Positions 25,467-35,086 are shown, counted from the first letter of the stretch. The stretch is 64,000 nt of DNA from Nitrospira sp. (GCA_035968315.1 JAVYIN010000007.1:466996-530995), one strand, 5' to 3'. Notes: generated by a model not told the origin, from the letters alone. Made by a program: numbers and translations.

Positions 25467-27758
25467 ATGCGCGCACGTGGCCGCTGGGTAAAATGGACGG
25501 TGGGTGGGATTGGCGCCCTTCTTGGGCTGGCCTGTCTGACGCTCGCGGGCTATGGCGCGATGCTGGCGGCATCCCTTGCGCTGCCCAAGAGCGATGAGCA
25601 TCCGCCGCTGCTGATTTATGGCGCGCCCTTTCTCCTCAAGCCCGGTGTGCATGTGGTTGAATCGGGGCTGCTCGACCGGCTGCATCGGCTGGGCTATCAG
25701 GCCGTGCCCACCGTTCGGGCTCCCGGTGACTATGCGGCGGATTCGAGCGGATTCGAGCTGTTCCTCCGTGCGCAGGACGATACGCACATTCCGGCCCGGC
25801 ATGTGCGGCTGGACATTATTGACGGGGTGATCGCCAATGTCCTGTCTGTCCAGGAGCAGGAATCGCTCCCGTTTGTGTTGCTCGAACCGCCCTTGTTGAG
25901 CGGGATGCGCGGCAGTTCCCGCCAACTCCGCGAGTGGATTCCGTACAGCCAGATCCCGCCCGATGTCATCAAGACGGTCTTGGCGGTCGAAGACCGGCGG
26001 TTTTTTTCTCACTATGGAATCGATCCTGTGGCCGTTGGCCGGGCGTTCTGGGCCAACGTGACGCGCGGCGGGGTGGTGCAGGGCGGCAGCACAATTACGC
26101 AGCAATTGGCGAAGAATCTCTTCTACTCGCCGCAGCGGACGTTGACGCGCAAGGTGCGTGAGGTCGTCGCGGCGCTGGTGATGGAGTGCAAGTACCGGAA
26201 AGAGGAGATTCTTGAAAGCTATCTCAACGAAATTTATCTGGGGCAGGCCGGGTCGGTCTCGATCTATGGGGTCGGCGAAGCGGCGCATCGGTATTTTGGG
26301 AAGCCCCTCGGAGCGCTGTCCATCGAAGAAGTTGCACTGATTGCGGGGTTGATCAAAGGGCCCAATGCCTACTCTCCCGTGAAGAATCTGGAGCTTGCGA
26401 CGCAGCGGCGCAATGTGGTGCTGCGCCGGCTGCGTGAGGAAGGGCTGCTCTCGGATGAAGCCTGGATGCGGTCGGTGAATCGTCCGGTGCAGGTGGCGCT
26501 GCCGGAAGACGTGCTGCCGGACGCGCCGTACTTTGTCGATTATCTGTTGCGGCAAGTGGAAGAGGGGACGGGGCTTGGCATTCCTGAAGGGGCGCGCCTG
26601 TATTCCACGCTCGATGCCTATGTCCAGCAACTGGCGACGGAAGCGTTGCGGAATGGATTGGCCAAGCTGGAGCGGACCTATCCGGCGCTGAAGGAGGCGG
26701 AGCCGCCGTTGCAGGGGGCGGTGGTGGTGCTGGAGGCGCGCACGGGGCATGTGCTGGCCATGGTGGGCGGCCGCGAGTATCGGACCAGCCAATTCAATCG
26801 CGCCGTGCAGGCGCGGCGTCAGGCGGGCTCGCTCTTCAAGCCCTTTGTGTATCTGGCGGGGTTTGAAGCCAGCCGTGAAGCGGGGGCGGCGGGGCTGACG
26901 CCGGCCACGTTGCTGGCCGACGAACCGATGACGTTCGACTCGGGGGCCGGGCCCTGGTCCCCGCAGAATTATGACCGGCAGTTTCACGGCCAGGTGACGG
27001 TGCGGGCGGCGCTGGAGCAGTCGTTGAATATTCCGGCGGTGCGGGCCGCGCAGCTGGTCGGGATGGCCACCGTCAATGCCACGTTGCGCCGGTTTGGCCT
27101 GCAAGGGGCGTTGCCGGAGAATTTGTCCGTCGCCTTGGGGAGCGCATCGGTGTCCTTGCTGGAGATCACGTCCGCCTACGGCGGGTTGGCGCATGAGGGG
27201 GTGGTGGCGCGGCCGGTGGCGGTCACGCACCTGGCGCGCGAGACCGGCGAGACGGTGTGGAGCCCGGTGCTGGATCGGCAGCAGGCCGCTTCCGCGCAGG
27301 CCGCGTATCTCATCACCTCGCTGCTCCAAGGCGTCATCGACCGAGGCACCGGTGTCAAGGCCAGAGGGCTGGGGTTGCGCGGTCCGGTGGCCGGGAAAAC
27401 CGGGACGACGGACGGCTATCACGATGCCTGGTTTGTCGGCTATACGCCTGAATTGGTCATCGGAGTGTGGGTGGGATTCGACGATGAACGGCCGATCCGG
27501 CTGACGGGTTCACAAGCGGCGCTGCCGATTTGGGTGGATCTGGCGCGCCGTCTGATTCCGGAGGATGCGCCGGATTTTGAGGTGGCCACCGGGATTGTTT
27601 CGCGGCCGATCGATCCCCGGACAGGGCAGTTGGCGACGTCGCAATGTCCCGAACGGGTGACGGAAGTGTTTCGCGAGGGCACGGAGCCGACGGTGTTGTG
27701 CGAGGTCCATGGCAGCGGATTGTGGGACCGCCTCAAGCAGACCTTTGGATTCTTGTAA
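25467..27758 (+). CDS. mrcB: bifunctional penicillin-binding protein 1B
   Basis: 763 residues. One N-terminal membrane anchor (about 8-30), then a UB2H-type region (about 70-150), the GT51 glycosyltransferase domain (EDRRFFSHYGID, GGSTITQQLAKN) and a transpeptidase domain with SxxK as SLFK, SxN as SLN and KTGT. It polymerises and cross-links peptidoglycan in the periplasm. The UB2H segment is diagnostic of PBP1B and in E. coli docks LpoB and UvrA; no LpoB is visible nearby. The ATG at 25467 follows AAGGAGA. Confidence 0.93.
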   Translation: MRARGRWVKWTVGGIGALLGLACLTLAGYGAMLAASLALPKSDEHPPLLIYGAPFLLKPGVHVVESGLLDRLHRLGYQAVPTVRAPGDYAADSSGFELFLRAQDDTHIPARHVRLDIIDGVIANVLSVQEQESLPFVLLEPPLLSGMRGSSRQLREWIPYSQIPPDVIKTVLAVEDRRFFSHYGIDPVAVGRAFWANVTRGGVVQGGSTITQQLAKNLFYSPQRTLTRKVREVVAALVMECKYRKEEILESYLNEIYLGQAGSVSIYGVGEAAHRYFGKPLGALSIEEVALIAGLIKGPNAYSPVKNLELATQRRNVVLRRLREEGLLSDEAWMRSVNRPVQVALPEDVLPDAPYFVDYLLRQVEEGTGLGIPEGARLYSTLDAYVQQLATEALRNGLAKLERTYPALKEAEPPLQGAVVVLEARTGHVLAMVGGREYRTSQFNRAVQARRQAGSLFKPFVYLAGFEASREAGAAGLTPATLLADEPMTFDSGAGPWSPQNYDRQFHGQVTVRAALEQSLNIPAVRAAQLVGMATVNATLRRFGLQGALPENLSVALGSASVSLLEITSAYGGLAHEGVVARPVAVTHLARETGETVWSPVLDRQQAASAQAAYLITSLLQGVIDRGTGVKARGLGLRGPVAGKTGTTDGYHDAWFVGYTPELVIGVWVGFDDERPIRLTGSQAALPIWVDLARRLIPEDAPDFEVATGIVSRPIDPRTGQLATSQCPERVTEVFREGTEPTVLCEVHGSGLWDRLKQTFGFL

Positions 27759-27867
27759 GCGGGGCGGGCCCTTCGGTTCAGGGGGCGTGTTGTTTCCACA
27801 AACTGCTAGGTATCCCTGCCGTCCTGGGGTATTCTGTGATGCGAATCTTGGTGAGAGGGGATCGGCT

Positions 27868-28308
27868 ATGAAAAAAAACGGGTTTGATGACGGCAACATT
27901 ACGCTGTTGGCCAAAGGGGTTGAGCTGAAGGGCGAAATTCGCGTCGATGGCACCGTGCGCATCGATGGCCGTCTTGAAGGCGACATCTATACCAAGGGCC
28001 AGGTCATTGTCGGGGAAGATGGGGTCGTGAAGGGCACGATTACGGCTGGTGTTTTGATCAGCAGCGGGCGCATCAAAGCGACGGTGACGGCGAGTGAGCG
28101 GGTGCAATTGCTCAAGACCGGCCTGCTGATGGGCGATGTGCATACGCCGATGTTTGGGATGGAGGAAGGCGCCAAATTTCAGGGGACGAGCGATATGGGC
28201 GTCACGACATGGCCCGAGGAAGCGCCGCGCCAGCCGGCTCATCCGCGCGAGCAGGCCAGCCACCGAAACCGTCCGGTGGCCCTCATCGGGAAAGAGTCTG
28301 ATTTGTAG
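27868..28308 (+). CDS. bactofilin
   Basis: 146 residues. The bactofilin (DUF583) core spans about 12-110 with right-handed beta-helix turns such as GEIRVDGTVRIDGRLEG and GVVKGTITAGVLISSGRIKA. Bactofilins form polymers on the inner membrane and help place cell-wall enzymes, so its position directly behind a PBP1B gene (about 110 bases) is suggestive. The disordered C-terminal tail is rich in Pro, His and Arg. The ATG at 27868 follows GAGAGGGG. Confidence 0.93.
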   Translation: MKKNGFDDGNITLLAKGVELKGEIRVDGTVRIDGRLEGDIYTKGQVIVGEDGVVKGTITAGVLISSGRIKATVTASERVQLLKTGLLMGDVHTPMFGMEEGAKFQGTSDMGVTTWPEEAPRQPAHPREQASHRNRPVALIGKESDL

Positions 28309-28326
28309 GACGTGTGACTCCATGCC

Positions 28327-28365
28327 GGGGCGTGCCTCTGTTGTGCGGCACCGCCCCTTATTCTC
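28327..28365 (+). terminator. probable intrinsic terminator of the bactofilin gene
   Basis: GGGGCGTGCC (28327-28336) pairs with GGCACCGCCCC (28347-28357) with one bulged base, followed by TTATTCTC. It begins 18 bases after the bactofilin stop. Confidence 0.5.
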
Positions 28366-28454
28366 TCATTCCGCGCGTACGGCCTTCCTGCGGTGACAAG
28401 CGGCCCTGGATCTGCTATCAACGACGCGTGCGTTCACCTGAGCCGGCGGCCTCT

Positions 28455-29552
28455 ATGATTCGTCCGCAACTGTTCACCATCGTGTTCTTCGCCCTCCTGG
28501 CGTTGTTGCTGTATCAAATTGGACTGATTCTTCAGCCATTCCTCTTCCCGGCCTTGTGGGCCGGCCTGCTGGCTCATTGGGTGTTCCCTCTCCACCGCCG
28601 GTTGACGCTGGTCGTGGGGGGGCGTGATGCGCTGGCTGCCGGGTGCCTGACCTTCGGGGTGCTGACGGTGGTCGTGGTGCCCTTGGTGTGGATGAGTGCG
28701 CTGCTGGTGGGCGAAGCGGGGGCGGTGGATCAGGCGGTGAGGGAGTGGATCGCGGCCGGGGGATTGCAGCAGCTGCCGGAGCGTGTGGCCGCGGTGCCGC
28801 TGATCGGCAAGGGGTTGCGCTCGCTGGTGACGGCCGACAGGATGCAGGCGCTGTCGATGGAGGATTCGGTGATGGCCGGGGCCAAGTGGCTGAGCCAGTT
28901 TTTGGTGAGTCAGGTGGGGGATGTGCTCAAGAATGCCGTGGTGCTCGTGAGCAATTTTTTCATCATGCTGTTGGTGCTGTTCTTTTTGCTCAAAGACGGC
29001 GAGCGCTGGCTGGCCGGGCTGTATGCATTGATTCCCATGGACGAGTCGCATAAGCGGAAGATCGTGACCCGGCTGGACCAGACGGTGCGGGCGGTGGTGA
29101 AGGGGATGTTGGTGACGGCGATGGTGCAGGGCGTGCTGGCGGGGCTGGCCTATCTGGTGCTGGCGGTTCCGTTTCCGGTGGTGCTCACGGCGCTGACCAT
29201 CGTGCTGGCGCCGATTCCCTTCGGCGGCACGGCGCTGGTATGGGGGCCGGTGGTCCTGTATCTGTTGTGGATCGGTGCGGTCGGGAAGGCGCTGGGGATG
29301 CTGGTTTGGGGCGTCGGCGTGGTCTCGATGGTCGATCAGTTTCTCCGTCCCTGGCTGATCGGACAGGAGGTGCAGATTCCCGTCCTGCTGCTGGTGCTGT
29401 CCGTGCTCGGCGGGCTGGCGTTGTATGGGCTGATCGGGCTCTTTGTTGGCCCGATCATCATCAGTCTCTTCATGACGGCCGTCCAAATTTACCGGGAAGA
29501 ATATTACGCGCCGGCCCCCGTGGCGTCGACGAATCCTCCCTCTCCGGTGTAA
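28455..29552 (+). CDS. AI-2E family (PerM/YdiK-like) membrane protein
   Basis: 365 residues with about eight membrane helices. The family-specific central region LFFLLKDGERW, the loop VKGMLVTAMVQGVLAGLAYLV and the C-terminal GLFVGPIIISL are visible. Members were named for autoinducer-2 export by TqsA but also include Na+/H+ antiporters and peptidase-associated permeases, so the function should not be taken from the name. The start at 28455 lies directly before the first helix. Confidence 0.88.
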   Translation: MIRPQLFTIVFFALLALLLYQIGLILQPFLFPALWAGLLAHWVFPLHRRLTLVVGGRDALAAGCLTFGVLTVVVVPLVWMSALLVGEAGAVDQAVREWIAAGGLQQLPERVAAVPLIGKGLRSLVTADRMQALSMEDSVMAGAKWLSQFLVSQVGDVLKNAVVLVSNFFIMLLVLFFLLKDGERWLAGLYALIPMDESHKRKIVTRLDQTVRAVVKGMLVTAMVQGVLAGLAYLVLAVPFPVVLTALTIVLAPIPFGGTALVWGPVVLYLLWIGAVGKALGMLVWGVGVVSMVDQFLRPWLIGQEVQIPVLLLVLSVLGGLALYGLIGLFVGPIIISLFMTAVQIYREEYYAPAPVASTNPPSPV

Positions 29553-29613
29553 GGCTCGGAGCATCCGGCATTCGCACGCGCCGCGCCATGTCTGCGTGGC
29601 CGAACGTCTTTCC

Positions 29614-30207
29614 CTACTCCAGCGGAATCGTGATCGCAATGCCTCCCATGACATCGTTCACTTTGAAGTCCCGCTTGGGACTCAGCGGATGGCTGTTATG
29701 GCAGATGATGCAGGTCGGAGAGACCGCGCGATCGGCGTAGATGGCTTGGAAGAACTGCTTTTTCCCGCTGGCGACCATGCCCATGACGGGCTGGTTCGGT
29801 TGGCGTGCAAGGGTTTCCAGGGCGTTCCGCTCAAAGTCGGTGGCGGGGGCGTTGCGCTGATAGATTGGGGAGAGGCCGATCAGCCGGTACCGGATACCGC
29901 GGCCGCTTTCGGCGACGATCCGTCCCGAATGCTGCAGAAACTGGGCGGGCAGCGGCAGCGCATTGTCCTGTTCCCAATGCTCGCTGGCCTTCACAATGCC
30001 TTTCTCCTGCATGCGCGTCACCACTTGGGTCGTGTAGATCGTCCGATCGGCTTGGACGATCGCATGCACATAGTCGGCGACCTTTTCGGGCGAGATGCCT
30101 TGAGCTGCGGGCGGCTCTTTTGCCGACGGAGAGAAGGGAATCGCCAGCAGGCTTCCGATCATGATCGTGACGGCTGCGGCTCCGAGCGCGGTGCGGAAGC
30201 GGTCCAT
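29614..30207 (-). CDS. Tll0287-like (DUF3365) periplasmic c-heme protein
   Basis: 197 residues. After an N-terminal signal or anchor (about 8-24) comes a Tll0287-like (DUF3365) domain. A CxxCH heme-attachment site is present at Cys166-Cys169-His170 (CIICH), close to the end, followed by the family-typical DFKVNDVMGGIAI. Proteins of this type are thought to be redox or gas sensors, often fused to histidine kinases. Here it is a separate protein whose start overlaps the 3' end of a membrane kinase gene by 49 bases, which makes a sensory partnership likely. A GAGGAGGAG site precedes the ATG. Confidence 0.88.
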   Translation of the reverse strand: MDRFRTALGAAAVTIMIGSLLAIPFSPSAKEPPAAQGISPEKVADYVHAIVQADRTIYTTQVVTRMQEKGIVKASEHWEQDNALPLPAQFLQHSGRIVAESGRGIRYRLIGLSPIYQRNAPATDFERNALETLARQPNQPVMGMVASGKKQFFQAIYADRAVSPTCIICHNSHPLSPKRDFKVNDVMGGIAITIPLE

Positions 30208-32654
30208 GGCTCCTCCTCGGGTGATGGCGGGGGGGGGATCGCCGGAAGGGTCATGATGCAGGTCGTGCCCTGTCCTTCACGACTGTCGATTCGAAGGTCT
30301 CCCCCGAATTTTCTGATGATGCGGCGGGCGACGGTCAGGCCCAACCCCGATCCCTCCCCTTGTTCTTTGGTAGTGAAAAACGGATCGAAAACTTTTGCCA
30401 GATGGTGCGGGGCAATCCCGGGACCGGTGTCGGTAATTTCGGCTATGGCAAACCGGTCGGCGACGGCGGTGCTGATGCGCACCGTGCCGACGCCTTTCAT
30501 GGCCTGCACCGCGTTCATGAGCAAATTCATCACAGCCTGCCGGAGCTGATCCGGGAGCGCCAGGACCATGGTCTTGCCGGAAAAGAGTTTTTCGATCGTG
30601 ATCTGCCGCATGTCGGCGGCGGTATGCATGGCGGCCAGTGCTTGATCGATCGTCTCCTCTATGCACACAGGGATGCGCTGATCCGAGCTTTCCCGCGTGG
30701 TCACTCCGGTGAAGTCGCGGATGATGGCGGCCATGCGCTGTCCCTGCGCGACGATATCGCGGGCATGGGACTGGGCGCGGGAGAGGTCGGTTTCGTCCAG
30801 AATGGCTTCTCCGAGGCCGACGATGCCGAACAGCGGATTGTTCAGTTCGTGCCCGATGCCGGCGGTCAGGACTCCGAGGCTGCCGGACTTCTCCGCCTGA
30901 ATCAGCTGATCCTGCAGCCGGCTTTCGTCGGTGATGTCCCGCAGCACCAATCCAATTCGGGGCTCGATTCCCGGGCGGCCCGGGAGGCGGAACCACTGAT
31001 AGTGATACGTGCGCGGCCCGATCTGCAGTTCCGAGCGGGATCGGGTGTGACCGGCGTCGTGACTCGCGGCCGGAGCGAGCGGGTCGCGCGGGTGCCCGCT
31101 CTGGGGTGGCGAGCCGGCTTCTTCTCCGGCAGCGTCCTGCCGCAGCTGCGAGTGCACGACGGTACCAAGCGGTTGCAGTGTGGCCAGAGAGAACGGCAGG
31201 GTGGCCTCCGGCGACAGGTGAAAGGCCGCGCGCGCGGCGCGATTCATGTATTGGACCGACTCCCGCGTATTGAGCAAGATGATGGGGGTCGGGACGGCGT
31301 CCAGGATTTGATCGGTGGATCGCTGGAGGTACGTGACCTCTTGGGTTTTGAGGGTCACTTGGTCGGTCAGCCCGGCAAAGGCGGCTTCCAACTGGGCGTT
31401 CATGCGGTTGAATTCATCGGCGAGGTCTTGCAGCTCGTCTCCCGTGCGGATGTCGATGGCGGTGCGGAGCTCCCCTCGTCCGATGGCCTGGGCCGCCTGT
31501 TGCAGCGTGCGCACAGGTGTGACAATGCGGCTGGCGGCGACATAGCCGAGCACGGCGAGGAGCGCAATGGCCACGCTGCCGAAGACCGTCATCCACATAA
31601 ACAGATGCTGGATGGGGGCGAAGAGCTCGTCGGAGGATTGCCAGACGAATGTATGCCAGGAGCCGCCGCTGAGGGAGCCGTTGGTGGCCCGGCTGGTTTC
31701 CGGCAGCGGCGCAAAGCCGATAATGGAGGCGGTATGGCCTCCGTGCCCGTCACTGGGGGCTTCGACCCAGCCGGGCTGTAACAGGGTGATGAGCGGAGTC
31801 AGGCTTCTGTCGGAGAGCGCGACCCCGGTGGGGAGGATGGGGCAGCTCATGACGATTCCCCGGCTGTCGATCAACATGACGTGGCCGGTTTTCCCAAACC
31901 GGATCACATGGGTGGAGGGGGAAAAGAACTCTTTGGCGTCGATCACGCGGTGCAGCACGCCGACCACTTCGTAGCGCAGGCTGTCCATGACAGGCACCGA
32001 AATCGTAAAGACGTAGGCGTCCGCCTGCTTGTTGAAATGGACGTCTTCGATGTACAGCTTGCCGACGCCCTTGTTGTAGGCGCCTTGCCACCAGGGCGTC
32101 TGGCTGTGCCGGTAGCTCGGATTGGCCGTCATGGCGGCCACCAGCGTGCCCTGGAGATCGGTGAGAAAGAGCATCTTCGTGGCCGAGCGCACCACCTGGG
32201 GGAGCAGTTGATCGGGGGCGCTGCGCGTGCCGGTGTAGTACTCCTGTAAGAGCGCGGCGAGGGGGCTGCCGTTGATCTGCTTGACGAGGCCGGGGTCGCG
32301 GGCTGCCCATCGGGATTCTTCATCGGTTGGGCCCTGGGCTTGGCGGTTCGCGAGCGCATCCCGCCGACGCTCGAGTTCCTGGACGACCAGAGGGTCGTTC
32401 GCAATGCGCGCGGTGCGCGCCACTTCGTCGGCGACCAGCAGATCGAGCTTTCTGGCCGCCTCGGTGGCGAGCGCTTTGAAGCTTTCTCCGTTGACGTCGC
32501 GAATTTCTTGCGATCCTTGCCAGAAGGCCATGCTCAACCCGACGACGAGCGGGACGACCCCGACGAAGAGCATCGAAAGGATCAGCTTGGCCTTGAGGCC
32601 CCACCGGGTGCCTTGTCGCGTGTAGAGGGACTGTGCCGGCCTGGGTGTCGCCAT
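30159..32654 (-). CDS. membrane sensor histidine kinase (Cache-HAMP-PAS-HisKA-HATPase)
   Basis: 831 residues. Membrane helix 1 at about 22-44, a long periplasmic Cache-type domain to about 350 (GKTGHVMLIDSRGIV), helix 2 at about 352-375, HAMP to about 430, a PAS domain from about 443, the phospho-acceptor His602 in GIGHELNNPL, and an ATPase domain with DTGPGI and GSGLGL boxes. The Pro-rich tail past about 800 overlaps the heme-protein gene. It starts four bases after the upstream kinase stop, so it is translationally coupled. The signal is unknown; the following c-heme protein suggests a redox or gas cue. Confidence 0.92.
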   Translation of the reverse strand: MATPRPAQSLYTRQGTRWGLKAKLILSMLFVGVVPLVVGLSMAFWQGSQEIRDVNGESFKALATEAARKLDLLVADEVARTARIANDPLVVQELERRRDALANRQAQGPTDEESRWAARDPGLVKQINGSPLAALLQEYYTGTRSAPDQLLPQVVRSATKMLFLTDLQGTLVAAMTANPSYRHSQTPWWQGAYNKGVGKLYIEDVHFNKQADAYVFTISVPVMDSLRYEVVGVLHRVIDAKEFFSPSTHVIRFGKTGHVMLIDSRGIVMSCPILPTGVALSDRSLTPLITLLQPGWVEAPSDGHGGHTASIIGFAPLPETSRATNGSLSGGSWHTFVWQSSDELFAPIQHLFMWMTVFGSVAIALLAVLGYVAASRIVTPVRTLQQAAQAIGRGELRTAIDIRTGDELQDLADEFNRMNAQLEAAFAGLTDQVTLKTQEVTYLQRSTDQILDAVPTPIILLNTRESVQYMNRAARAAFHLSPEATLPFSLATLQPLGTVVHSQLRQDAAGEEAGSPPQSGHPRDPLAPAASHDAGHTRSRSELQIGPRTYHYQWFRLPGRPGIEPRIGLVLRDITDESRLQDQLIQAEKSGSLGVLTAGIGHELNNPLFGIVGLGEAILDETDLSRAQSHARDIVAQGQRMAAIIRDFTGVTTRESSDQRIPVCIEETIDQALAAMHTAADMRQITIEKLFSGKTMVLALPDQLRQAVMNLLMNAVQAMKGVGTVRISTAVADRFAIAEITDTGPGIAPHHLAKVFDPFFTTKEQGEGSGLGLTVARRIIRKFGGDLRIDSREGQGTTCIMTLPAIPPPPSPEEEPWTASAPRSEPQPSRS

Positions 32655-32658
32655 GGGG

Positions 32659-33705
32659 TCACGCTGAAGTGGTGCGGGGCAAGGTGATGGTGAAGGTGCT
32701 GCCGCGGCCGATGTCGCTGGTTACCGCGATCGTGCCGTGCATCTGATGGATCACGTGCTTGATATTATACAGCCCTAACCCGGTGCCCTTTCCGGGAGGC
32801 TTGGTCGTAAAAAACGGCTCGAAGATTTCGTGGAACAGCTCGGGCGGAATGCCGCAGCCCGTATCCGACACCTGAATGGACACACCCGTGTCCTCGGCTA
32901 CGGTGCGCAGCGTCAGGGTGCCGCCGTGCTCCATCGCCTGGACGGCGTTCGTGATGAGATTGACGAAGACGTGCAGGAGCTCGTCGGCATTCCCCGGCAC
33001 GGCGGCGTCCGGCGCATAGGCCTTGACCACCGCGATGTCTTGAAAGGCGACGGCGTAGCGGGCGATTTTGAGGGCATCGTCGAGCTTTGTGTTCACGTCT
33101 ACCAGGCTCTGTTGGTGGGCGGCGGACCGCCGGGCGTAGGAGGTGAGATCGCGGCAGATCGCCGTCGTCCGCTTGACGGCTTCGATAATCTCGCGCGCGT
33201 GCTCGTGGACGGTGGAAAGATCCGTTTCGTCCGCCAGATTTTCAGCCAGCCCGAGGATGAGCTGCAGCGGGTTATTGATGTCGTGGGCGATTCCGGCCGC
33301 GAAGGACCCGATTCCCGCGAGTTTTTCAGCGTGGAGGAGTTCGGCCTGCAGCGCGGACTCGTGCTGCACCAGTTCCCAGACGACGCGGGAGGCCGATCCG
33401 CTGAGGATGTCGAGGCCGGGCCGGGCGTCACGGCGCAGGCGTTGATCCATCGCGGGGTCTCCGGTCACATCCAGGATCAGTTGGGTGTGGTGGTTGTGGA
33501 GAAGATCGTCGATGTGTTCGACCACGGGGATGTGCAGATCGCGCGCCCGTTGCAGGCCGGGGGCTTGCGGATTGCGGTCGCTGATGCCGACGATGTCAAT
33601 CGCGGGAATTTGATGCAGCAGGTCCAGCAGGGCGGTCCCGCCCCGCCCCGCCCCGATGATGGCGACTTTGGCGGGAGCGGCGGGCAGTGGGTGTGAGGTG
33701 CTCAT
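32659..33705 (-). CDS. soluble histidine kinase with N-terminal Rossmann (NAD-binding-like) domain
   Basis: 348 residues and no membrane segment. Residues about 10-125 form a dinucleotide-binding-like fold: [17 protein letters not shown] (GxGxxG), [14 protein letters not shown] after the second strand, and LILDVTGDP. It joins a HisKA domain with His141 in [11 protein letters not shown] and an ATPase domain (about 235-345; [15 protein letters not shown]). The Rossmann part is like that of homoserine dehydrogenase/DapB-type proteins, here without a catalytic domain, so NAD(P)H or redox sensing is an attractive inference. It lies between a response regulator and a membrane kinase on the same strand. 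No ribosome site is obvious at 33705. Confidence 0.85.
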   Translation of the reverse strand: MSTSHPLPAAPAKVAIIGAGRGGTALLDLLHQIPAIDIVGISDRNPQAPGLQRARDLHIPVVEHIDDLLHNHHTQLILDVTGDPAMDQRLRRDARPGLDILSGSASRVVWELVQHESALQAELLHAEKLAGIGSFAAGIAHDINNPLQLILGLAENLADETDLSTVHEHAREIIEAVKRTTAICRDLTSYARRSAAHQQSLVDVNTKLDDALKIARYAVAFQDIAVVKAYAPDAAVPGNADELLHVFVNLITNAVQAMEHGGTLTLRTVAEDTGVSIQVSDTGCGIPPELFHEIFEPFFTTKPPGKGTGLGLYNIKHVIHQMHGTIAVTSDIGRGSTFTITLPRTTSA

Positions 33706-33800
33706 AGGACGAGTCGAACCCTGGTGTGCCGAGAGGGGAGAGGATGGAGATGCGGTCCTCTCCCCCCGGTCGAGCTTAGTGTGATGGGGCCCCACTGGTT

Positions 33801-34235
33801 TCATAGCGGGGCCAATTCCCTCTGTTCCATGGCGCGTGCGACAGACGCTTTGAGCTTCTCGCCCTCGACCGGTTTCACGAGATAATCGACCACGCCTTGC
33901 CGCAGCAGGGAGGTGGCCATGTCGGTATCGGGGAAACCGGTCAGCACGATCAACGGCACGCGCGGGTAGTTCTGGCGAAAATAGGCGATGGCCTCGATGC
34001 CGTTGACCTTCGGCATGCGGATATCGCAAATCATCACATCCAGCAGCAGACGGTTTTCGCCGCTGTTAATCGTCTCGATGGCTTTTTCTCCGTTTTCCGC
34101 TTCCAAAACTTCATAGCCGGCTTTCTGCAAGGTCATACGGACGACCTTGCGGATATCCGCCTCGTCGTCCACGACGAGGACGCGTCCGTTGCAATTTTCT
34201 TCGCCGACGAAGAACCCCGATTTAAATTCCGTCAT
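33801..34235 (-). CDS. single-domain response regulator heading the kinase operon
   Basis: 144 residues: a receiver domain with DDEAD near residue 24, phospho-acceptor Asp71 in VMICDIRMP, Thr in VLTGFPD and Lys in LVKPVEG. There is a 15-residue N-terminal extension before the domain and no output domain. AGGAGG precedes the ATG at 34235. It is the first gene of a minus-strand set with two histidine kinases and a c-heme protein, so it is the natural phosphate acceptor of one or both kinases. Confidence 0.93.
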   Translation of the reverse strand: MTEFKSGFFVGEENCNGRVLVVDDEADIRKVVRMTLQKAGYEVLEAENGEKAIETINSGENRLLLDVMICDIRMPKVNGIEAIAYFRQNYPRVPLIVLTGFPDTDMATSLLRQGVVDYLVKPVEGEKLKASVARAMEQRELAPL

Positions 34236-34483
34236 GGCAGCCTCCTGGGTGATGGATGATGGCACAGAGTTGGTTGGATCGATTCATGGTGGCCTCTCTT
34301 GCATTTCTGTATGAGCAATCTCGATGCCTCGTGCCGCGTAAAGAAAAAGCCGTGATATTGAATGATTTGGTGATGTGAGGGGAAAACGAACGGATGGAGT
34401 TGGTTGAAAGCCACCACCACCGCTGGCTGAGATGCACCATGCGGGGATGGGGGATGAAGGAGGCCAGCAATGCCGAGGCGCGG

Positions 34484-34561
34484 TCACCACATGCGGCGAA
34501 GGAAGGCGACGCCGACGATCAGCAGCACGGCTGCCCACAGGAGCATCGCGAGATACATCAT
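34484..34561 (-). CDS. 25-residue single-span membrane peptide (small ORF)
   Basis: Read directly from the minus strand: MMYLAMLLWAAVLLIVG followed by a short positively charged end (FLRRMW). That is one membrane helix with Arg-Arg on the cytoplasmic side. A strong ribosome site (AAGGAG) stands three bases before the first ATG and six before the second. The size and layout are those of small subunits such as KdpF or CydX, but the neighbours give no hint of a partner. The remaining sequence around it, 34236-34483 and 34562-34846, shows no convincing gene. Confidence 0.5.
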   Translation of the reverse strand: MMYLAMLLWAAVLLIVGVAFLRRMW

Positions 34562-34846
34562 GCTCTCCTTCCTACGTAATTGTGTTGATACGCGGGAGGG
34601 GCGCAAAGACTATGCCGATGGCGATGAAGTCGTGCAGAGTGTTGAACCCCATGAGATTGCGGCGGTAATCGGCCGGTGTGTGTCGCGAGCTGAGAGGATT
34701 CCGCAGGCGCCCGTATCCAAACTCATTCAGGGTGGATAAAAAAGGATTCGGCATCTTGTGCTTGCGCCACCGATCGTCCGACGTCCCCGTCGAATTGCGT
34801 TTCCCGTTTAGGCTAAGGTATTCTCCGAAGGGAAACGGAGGCCTGG

Positions 34847-35086
34847 ATGATTACACCAGCAGTGTTGACGGATTACATTCATAAGTGCATGCCGGATGCG
34901 GTTGTGACGGTCACGGATCGGACCGGGACTATGGATCACCTCAAAGTGGTGGTGGTCTCGGATGTGTTTCGTGGGAAGAATTTGCTGGACCGGCACCGGC
35001 TGATCTATGAGGCCTTGGACGTTCCCATGAAAGACGGACGGATCCATGCGTTGGAGTTGACGGCGCGGACCAATGACGAAAAATAG
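34847..35086 (+). CDS. BolA/IbaG-family protein
   Basis: 79 residues, the typical length. The class II KH-like fold is visible, with the conserved KVVVVSDVFRGKNLLDRHRLIYEAL stretch (given here as its core, about 32-56), ending in HALELTARTN. BolA proteins bind 2Fe-2S clusters together with CGFS-type monothiol glutaredoxins and take part in cluster trafficking and iron sensing. The grx gene follows 35 bases later, so the two are one functional unit. GGAGG lies five bases before the ATG. Confidence 0.93.
   Translation: MITPAVLTDYIHKCMPDAVVTVTDRTGTMDHLKVVVVSDVFRGKNLLDRHRLIYEALDVPMKDGRIHALELTARTNDEK

Noticed and set aside
25332-27422. 696-codon minus-strand frame under the PBP1B gene
   Set aside because: Same reasons: basic, repetitive composition opposite a complete PBP1B.
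29614-30207. Tll0287-like protein considered as an ordinary cytochrome c
   Set aside because: The heme site lies at the very end of a DUF3365-type domain with the characteristic following motif, not in a cytochrome c fold.
34572-34754. 60-codon minus-strand ORF in the gap before bolA
   Set aside because: No ribosome site, mixed composition, no membrane or secretion signal.
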